From assembly GCA_036794395.1 (NCBI GenBank), contig DAIRGS010000212.1, positions 1 to 12,402 of the forward strand: a DNA stretch of 12,402 nt, read 5' to 3'. The stretch comes from DASXMX01 sp036794395 (lineage in GTDB: Bacteria; Planctomycetota; Phycisphaerae; Tepidisphaerales; Tepidisphaeraceae). Position numbers and translations under genes: made by a program. Numbering within the stretch: position 1 is the first letter of the stretch; each line of letters opens with the position of its first letter. Positions 5,960 through 12,402 of the stretch are shown in pieces. The notes beneath the pieces were generated by a model. The model saw nothing but the letters and a program-made list of their open reading frames with translations. It had not been told where the DNA came from and did no database searches.

Positions 5960-7642
5960 ATGACGGGTACCGAATTTCCGAAATCGGCCCAGAGAACGGG
6001 AATCCAAGGCGGCGGTCTGCCGCCGATCATTCGCCTGCTGCGGGGCGGCATGGGAGGGTTCTTTCGCGGGAGCTCGATTGTCGGGCTGGTTCTGGCGCTG
6101 CTGGTTGTTTATGGCGCTTATTTCTGGCTGGTCCGGCGGGTGGTGGTTCACCATGGGCAAGTCCTGGTGCTGCTGAAGAAGGACGGCTCGCGCAGCATGC
6201 CGGGCGATCAGGTTGTGATCCCGCGCCCGCCCGACACCAAAGATGCCGCGGCTTATGCAGCGTGGGAGAAGACCTATGGGGATTGCAACGGCATTCTTGA
6301 GCAGGTTTATCTTGAAGGCACTTACTTCGGATTTAGCCCGTTTGATTACGAGCGATCAGTGATTGATGTCGGGATGGCGACGATTCCCAGCGACAAGGTG
6401 GGATTGGTTTTCAAGAAATTCGGCGATGCGCTTCCGGCGGGTCAGGTCATGTCCGATCCGGCAAAGAACCAGCGCGGGCCGCTTCCGATCGTTCTTCAAC
6501 CGGGGACTCGCAATAACGATTACGCCAATCCATATGCGTATGAGGTGAAGCTGGTCCCGCAGGTCCGAATCGAGTCAGGGCATCGGGGCGTGGTGGCGAT
6601 CATGGCGGGAAGGCCGGCAGGGAACCCAAATGATTATCTCGTGGCTGATGGGGAACAGGGCGTGCAGCACAAGCCTGAGCCCGAAGGTCTTCAGTCGGTG
6701 AACCTGTTTCAGAAGCGAGTGAAGCCGGTCAGTATTCAGTCGCAGCGTTTTGAAATGAAGGGCGATGATCAGATTACGTTTCCCTCTTCCGACAGCTTTG
6801 ATATCCGGCTCGAAGGTTTTGTCGAGTGGCGCATTAAAGAGAACGAGCTTCCGCTCCGCTACGTGCAGTATAGCACGGGTGGTGATCTGATCCCTTATCT
6901 CGAGGAAACAGTCATCCTGCCTTACGCACGAAGTTTCTGCCGGCTCATCGGCAGCGAATATACCGCACGCGATTTCATCAGCGGCGATACGAAGCTCAAG
7001 TTTCAATCCGAGTTTGAAACCAAACTCCGCAAGCAGTGTGAGATGCAGGGCATCGAGATCTTACAGGCTCTGGTCCGCGACATCGTTCCGCCGGATGCGA
7101 TTAAGAATCCGATCAACGAGCGCGAGATCGCCAAGCAGCAGATTAAGACGCTCGAACAGCAGATGGTGGTGGCCAAGAGCCAGGCGGATTTTGCGACGCA
7201 GACGGAAATGGCCAACCAGAACCAGGCGATTGGTGATGCCAATAAGCAGGTGGTGAGCGTTGTGAAGCTGGCGGAGCAGAACCGGGGCGTGGCACTGACC
7301 AAGGCTCAGCAGGAGTTGGCCGTTGCCAAACTCCAGCTTCAGGCGGCGCAGCAGCAGGCGGATGCCTTGATAGCCCAGGGTCGAGCCGAGGCCAATGTGG
7401 TGTTGCTACAGAAGCAGGCCGAGGCCGATCCGCTCCGGCAGCAGGTGGCGGCGTTTGGGGATGGGAATGCGTACGCTCAATACTTTTTCTTTCAGAAGCT
7501 CGCGCCGTCGGTGAAATCGATTCTCACCAACACCGATGGACCGTTTGCGGATTTGTTCCATCAGCTCTCGGCGCCGCTTAAGGCGCCGGTGAACTCGGCA
7601 AGTCAGAAGCAGCTCACGGAGGCCGGCCATGACACGCATTAA
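5960..7642 (+). CDS. SPFH/Band-7 domain membrane protein, first of tandem pair
   Basis: This 560-residue protein belongs to the stomatin/prohibitin/flotillin/HflK-C superfamily, membrane scaffolds that form ring or cage oligomers and often regulate proteases. The order is: a Gly-rich basic N-terminus (1-37), one membrane segment (38-58), a beta-rich region with repeat-like segments (NGILEQVYLEGTY from 110; RGPLPIVLQPGT from 172; a degenerate one from about 233), the SPFH domain at about 273-380, and a long Gln/Ala-rich helix and coiled coil at about 385-500. The C-terminal tail contains AYAQYF (504-509), which matches AYNRYI in the next protein. Its end overlaps the next gene by 14 nt, as in hflK-hflC, so the two products probably form a hetero-oligomer (inference). 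Basic residues flank the membrane segment on both sides, so sidedness is unclear. It is too divergent from HflK to use that name. Confidence 0.9.
   Translation: MTGTEFPKSAQRTGIQGGGLPPIIRLLRGGMGGFFRGSSIVGLVLALLVVYGAYFWLVRRVVVHHGQVLVLLKKDGSRSMPGDQVVIPRPPDTKDAAAYAAWEKTYGDCNGILEQVYLEGTYFGFSPFDYERSVIDVGMATIPSDKVGLVFKKFGDALPAGQVMSDPAKNQRGPLPIVLQPGTRNNDYANPYAYEVKLVPQVRIESGHRGVVAIMAGRPAGNPNDYLVADGEQGVQHKPEPEGLQSVNLFQKRVKPVSIQSQRFEMKGDDQITFPSSDSFDIRLEGFVEWRIKENELPLRYVQYSTGGDLIPYLEETVILPYARSFCRLIGSEYTARDFISGDTKLKFQSEFETKLRKQCEMQGIEILQALVRDIVPPDAIKNPINEREIAKQQIKTLEQQMVVAKSQADFATQTEMANQNQAIGDANKQVVSVVKLAEQNRGVALTKAQQELAVAKLQLQAAQQQADALIAQGRAEANVVLLQKQAEADPLRQQVAAFGDGNAYAQYFFFQKLAPSVKSILTNTDGPFADLFHQLSAPLKAPVNSASQKQLTEAGHDTH
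7569..7588 (+). repeat. Hairpin near the end of the first SPFH gene
   Basis: CGGCGCC and GGCGCCG form a seven-pair perfect stem around a GCTTAA loop, about 40 nt before the start of the second SPFH gene. It lies inside coding sequence. It might modulate message stability or the ratio of the two SPFH products, but could be chance in GC-rich coding DNA. Confidence 0.35.
7618..7622 (+). promoter_or_regulatory. Ribosome binding site of the second SPFH gene
   Basis: GGAGG lies six bases before ATG 7629 and sits inside the last codons of the first SPFH gene. The strong site plus the 14-nt gene overlap suggest translational coupling with its own efficient initiation. Confidence 0.75.
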
Positions 7643-9311
7643 ATCAATCGTTTTAAAACTCTTTGTCGCGGTGTTGGTTATTTACCTTGGCTGGCTGGGA
7701 TTTGAGTGGACGGCCATGCGCGTGTTTGTCGGGCCAGACGAGGCGCTGGTTCTGACGAGCAAGTTTGGCGATCCGCTGCCCGCCGAGGACGTCGTTGCCC
7801 CGGCCGGGTCGAAGTTCAAGGGCGTGCAGGAGGAGGTCTTCGGGCCTGGCCGGTACTTTTTCGATCCGTTTGAATATGAGTGGCAGGTGGTTAAGCAGGT
7901 GGAAGTTGCCGCGGGTAATCCGGACAAGTGGGAATGGGACGATCTGGGCAATCTGAAGGACGCCGATCAAGTTGGGCCGAAGGTTGCGCTGTTATCGCTC
8001 AAGCAGTCGCTCAAGGAGGGCCAGCCGCCACGGGCTGATGCTGAAATTGTGCCGGATGGGTTTAAGGGCGTGCAGGAAAGTGTGCTTACGCCAGGAACGT
8101 ATAAGCTGAACCCCGCGGTGATGACGTGGACGATTGTGCCGGCGGTGGTTGTTCCGCCCGGTTCGGTGGGCGTTGTCACCCGCCTCGTTGGCGAAATTGG
8201 TCAGGTGACCAGCGCAAGTTTGAGCGAAGTGCCGGCCGCGGACTTGCAGTCAGTAGCGGCGACGCGACCCGGAGCCACCTCGCAGGCGGCTTCTGGATCG
8301 CGGCTGGCCGTCGGGCAGACTCAGCGCGGAATTCTGAGTCATGTGTTACAGCCCGGGATTTATTATCTCAATCCGCGAATCGTAAAGGTTACGGTGGTGC
8401 CAGTTGGGTATGACCAGATCACGCTTGATAACAACGCGAAAACGGCGGTGGGTTTCTACACTTACGACGGCTATCAGGTGGCAGCGGATTTCACGGTGGT
8501 TTGGGGCCGGACACCGAGCGACGCGCCGAACATTGTCGCGAACATCGGAAACGTAGCGAAGGTTCGATCGAATGTCATTGAGCCGGCCATGAAGGCGGCG
8601 TGCCAGAACGAGGGCGCGAAATACACGGCCAAGGAACTCATTCAGGGCGATACGCGATCGAAGTTTCAGGCCGATCTTTCCGCGGCGCTGGCTAAGCAGA
8701 TCGAGGGCCGCAACATCCACGTTCTGCTGGTGCTGATCCGCAATATCACGATTAAGGATAACAGCGGCCGCGACCAGACCAACGGGCTGTTGGCGACGAT
8801 CCAGCGGGCAAACATCGAGGTTGAGCGCGATCTCACGTTTAAGCAGCAAACCCTGACGGCGGTCGTGCAAGCTGAGCTGGAGCAGGCGAACAAGCTGGTG
8901 GATGTGAACCGGGAAATGGTCGCTTCGGATACGAAGGTGAAGGTGGCCAACATCATCGCCGAGGCCCAGAAGAAGGCGGCGGAGATTGATGCGGATCGCC
9001 AGCTTCAGATCGCGTCGGTTCAGCTTGAAGTGGCGAAGCTGAACGCGCAGCGGACTCAGATTCTGGGGAAGGCCGGCGCGGACGTGGAGCAGATGAAGCG
9101 CGGCGCTGAGGCGCAAGGCGCGAAATTGTTGGTCGAGGCGCTGGGCTCGCCTGAGGCGTACAACCGCTACATCTTCGCCAAAAACTTTGAACCGACGGAT
9201 GTGCGATTGATCTTTGCCGGGCCTGGAACATTCTGGACCGACCTGAAGACTTTCGAGCAGGTGGGGGCGAGCAAACTGGTTCAGCAAAGCACTGTTAAGC
9301 AGAATCCCTAG
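7629..9311 (+). CDS. SPFH/Band-7 domain membrane protein, second of tandem pair
   Basis: Also 560 residues. A basic start (MTRIK) precedes one membrane segment (about 6-24), which predicts the N-terminus inside and the bulk outside the cytoplasmic membrane, as in HflC. Before the SPFH domain are three clear repeats: GVQEEVFGPGRYFFDPF from 65, GVQESVLTPGTYKLNPA from 147 and GILSHVLQPGIYYLNPR from 234. They are spaced 82 and 87 residues, and the second is followed by VVPPGSVGVVTRLVG. The SPFH domain covers about 260-375 (ending near VLLVLIRNI), then a long charged helix/coiled coil to about 500 rich in Ala, Glu, Lys and Gln. The C-terminus carries AYNRYIFAKNFEP at 510-522, like the first protein. 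The stretch at about 195-230 is Ala/Ser-rich and looks like a linker. Probable partner of the upstream SPFH protein in a membrane cage; ligand and client are unknown. Confidence 0.9.
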   Translation: MTRIKSIVLKLFVAVLVIYLGWLGFEWTAMRVFVGPDEALVLTSKFGDPLPAEDVVAPAGSKFKGVQEEVFGPGRYFFDPFEYEWQVVKQVEVAAGNPDKWEWDDLGNLKDADQVGPKVALLSLKQSLKEGQPPRADAEIVPDGFKGVQESVLTPGTYKLNPAVMTWTIVPAVVVPPGSVGVVTRLVGEIGQVTSASLSEVPAADLQSVAATRPGATSQAASGSRLAVGQTQRGILSHVLQPGIYYLNPRIVKVTVVPVGYDQITLDNNAKTAVGFYTYDGYQVAADFTVVWGRTPSDAPNIVANIGNVAKVRSNVIEPAMKAACQNEGAKYTAKELIQGDTRSKFQADLSAALAKQIEGRNIHVLLVLIRNITIKDNSGRDQTNGLLATIQRANIEVERDLTFKQQTLTAVVQAELEQANKLVDVNREMVASDTKVKVANIIAEAQKKAAEIDADRQLQIASVQLEVAKLNAQRTQILGKAGADVEQMKRGAEAQGAKLLVEALGSPEAYNRYIFAKNFEPTDVRLIFAGPGTFWTDLKTFEQVGASKLVQQSTVKQNP

Positions 9312-9346
9312 TTCGCATTGCGGTTGCGGCGCAATGGTGGCAACAC

Positions 9347-9409
9347 ATTCGACTGCCAATATTTCAGATGGCTCGTTGGCCATTCGAAATTCGGCAGTCG
9401 AATTTTTTT
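9347..9409 (+). terminator. Rho-independent terminator after the SPFH operon
   Basis: An 11-pair perfect stem (ATTCGACTGCC at 9347-9357 with GGCAGTCGAAT at 9393-9403) is followed at once by a T-run to 9409. The large loop holds an inner hairpin (TTTC-x2-ATGGC with GCCAT-x2-GAAA), so the whole folds as one long stem. It lies 35 nt after the second SPFH stop and separates this unit from clpB. Confidence 0.85.
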
Positions 9410-9572
9410 GCAAGATGGGGGGAGGGCAAGTCATCAGGTGGCATAAATATATGATAAATAATGACTTAAAATGATTTTGTCGGGCGACGGGCGGGCGAAC
9501 TTCTGGTCTTATTATTGCGTTGTGTAGGTAGGGAAGTCTTGATTACATATCGCCCCGGAAGGATTGATATCC
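9410..9572 (+). promoter_or_regulatory. clpB upstream region, promoter not resolved
   Basis: The region contains an AT-rich patch (9440-9479) unlike its surroundings. Within it are -10-like TATGAT (9450-9455) and TAAAAT (9467-9472), and further on TATTAT (9510-9515), but none has a convincing -35. I see no CIRCE inverted repeat (TTAGCACTC / GAGTGCTAA) and no clear sigma-32-type pair. Because a terminator precedes it, clpB must have its own promoter here. The ribosome binding site GGAAGGA at 9557-9563 lies nine bases before ATG 9573 and favours that start over the in-frame TTG at 9564. Confidence 0.45.
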
Positions 9573-12206
<2,634 letters not shown>

Positions 12207-12244
12207 TGCGAAAGCGGGGGAATTAACGACAGAGAAGAATTAAC

Positions 12245-12281
12245 CACAGAGGACACAGAGAGCACAGAGGAAAACACAGAG
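12245..12281. repeat. Short-period CACAGAG repeat
   Basis: CACAGAG occurs at 12245, 12254, 12263 and 12275 (spacings 9, 9 and 12), preceded by TTAAC. From memory, this CCACAGAGGACACAGAG-type motif is a widespread dispersed intergenic element in planctomycetes and some other phyla, where it gives spurious peptides rich in HRE. It begins about 40 nt after the clpB stop. Function unknown. Confidence 0.75.
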
Positions 12282-12302
12282 AAAGAATGAAGAGGAATGA
12301 TC

Positions 12303-12374
12303 CACAGATTGCACAGATTTACGCAGATGAATGCATGCGTTTCCTTCTATCTGCGAGCATCTGCGCAATCTGTG
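12303..12374. repeat. Long inverted repeat with CACAGATTGC arms
   Basis: The 26-nt arms 12303-12328 and 12349-12374 are reverse complements at 22 of 26 positions, starting CACAGATTGC at the outer ends and sharing CGCAGAT at the inner ends. The 20-nt loop contains ATGCAT. Each arm also has an internal short direct repeat of CAGAT. It resembles a dispersed palindromic element and could end or stabilise the clpB message, but it lacks a T-run. Confidence 0.8.
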
Positions 12375-12376
12375 TT

Positions 12377-12393
12377 GCAGCCCACAAGGCTGC
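12377..12393. repeat. Small hairpin at window end
   Basis: GCAGCC and GGCTGC form a perfect six-pair stem around CACAA, three bases after the large inverted repeat. It probably belongs to the same composite element, which may continue past the window. Confidence 0.5.
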
Positions 12394-12402
12394 GTGTCCT
12401 GC

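Noticed and set aside
8346..9434. Long minus-strand open frame opposite the second SPFH gene
   Set aside because: It lies antisense to a clear coding gene, is Arg/Leu-rich as GC-rich shadows are, and spans the terminator stem.
9410..9572. CIRCE or sigma-32 heat-shock control before clpB
   Set aside because: No TTAGCACTC inverted repeat and no convincing heat-shock -35/-10 pair were found by eye.
12236..12402. CRISPR array in the terminal repeats
   Set aside because: The repeated units are 7 bp with spacings of only 9-12 bp and the longer repeat is an inverted pair; no repeat-spacer pattern and no cas genes.

Overview
The window looks like chromosomal DNA of a GC-rich bacterium, most likely a planctomycete (Planctomycetota, perhaps Phycisphaerae). 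This rests on a one-piece ResB-CcsA cytochrome c assembly protein, wordy tandem SPFH membrane proteins, and GC-rich palindromic and CACAGAG / CACAGATT-type intergenic repeats that I recall from such genomes. The phylum call is an inference from family resemblance, not from a search.

Layout. Positions 1-536 hold no gene I can support. A leftward operon follows (read right to left): amrA (5324-4722, AMMECR1 domain), a lipoprotein with an internally duplicated domain (4708-3587), and ccsBA (3590-537, System II cytochrome c haem lyase). These are tightly packed: 13 nt between the first two, and a stop/start overlap between the last two. A divergent intergenic region (about 5325-5710) holds a strong GC-rich hairpin, four copies of a 22-bp tandem repeat and candidate promoters.

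The rightward block starts with a 58-residue transmembrane zinc-ribbon microprotein (5711-5887). Two SPFH/Band-7 membrane proteins follow (5960-7642 and 7629-9311), each 560 residues by my start choice, with overlapping ends as in hflK-hflC. A clear intrinsic terminator (9347-9409) ends this unit. After a short AT-rich leader comes clpB (9573-12206), a complete disaggregase. The window ends in dispersed-type repeats.

Functionally, the left operon serves extracytoplasmic cytochrome c maturation. The right side joins a probable membrane scaffold (microprotein plus SPFH pair) to a separately transcribed protein-quality-control gene. The most interesting item is the SPFH pair: the region before each SPFH domain carries repeats of a G-x(4)-V-x(2)-P/E-G-x-Y-type motif. 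This is an architecture (beta repeats, then SPFH, then coiled coil) that recalls, at the level of domain order only, eukaryotic major vault protein.
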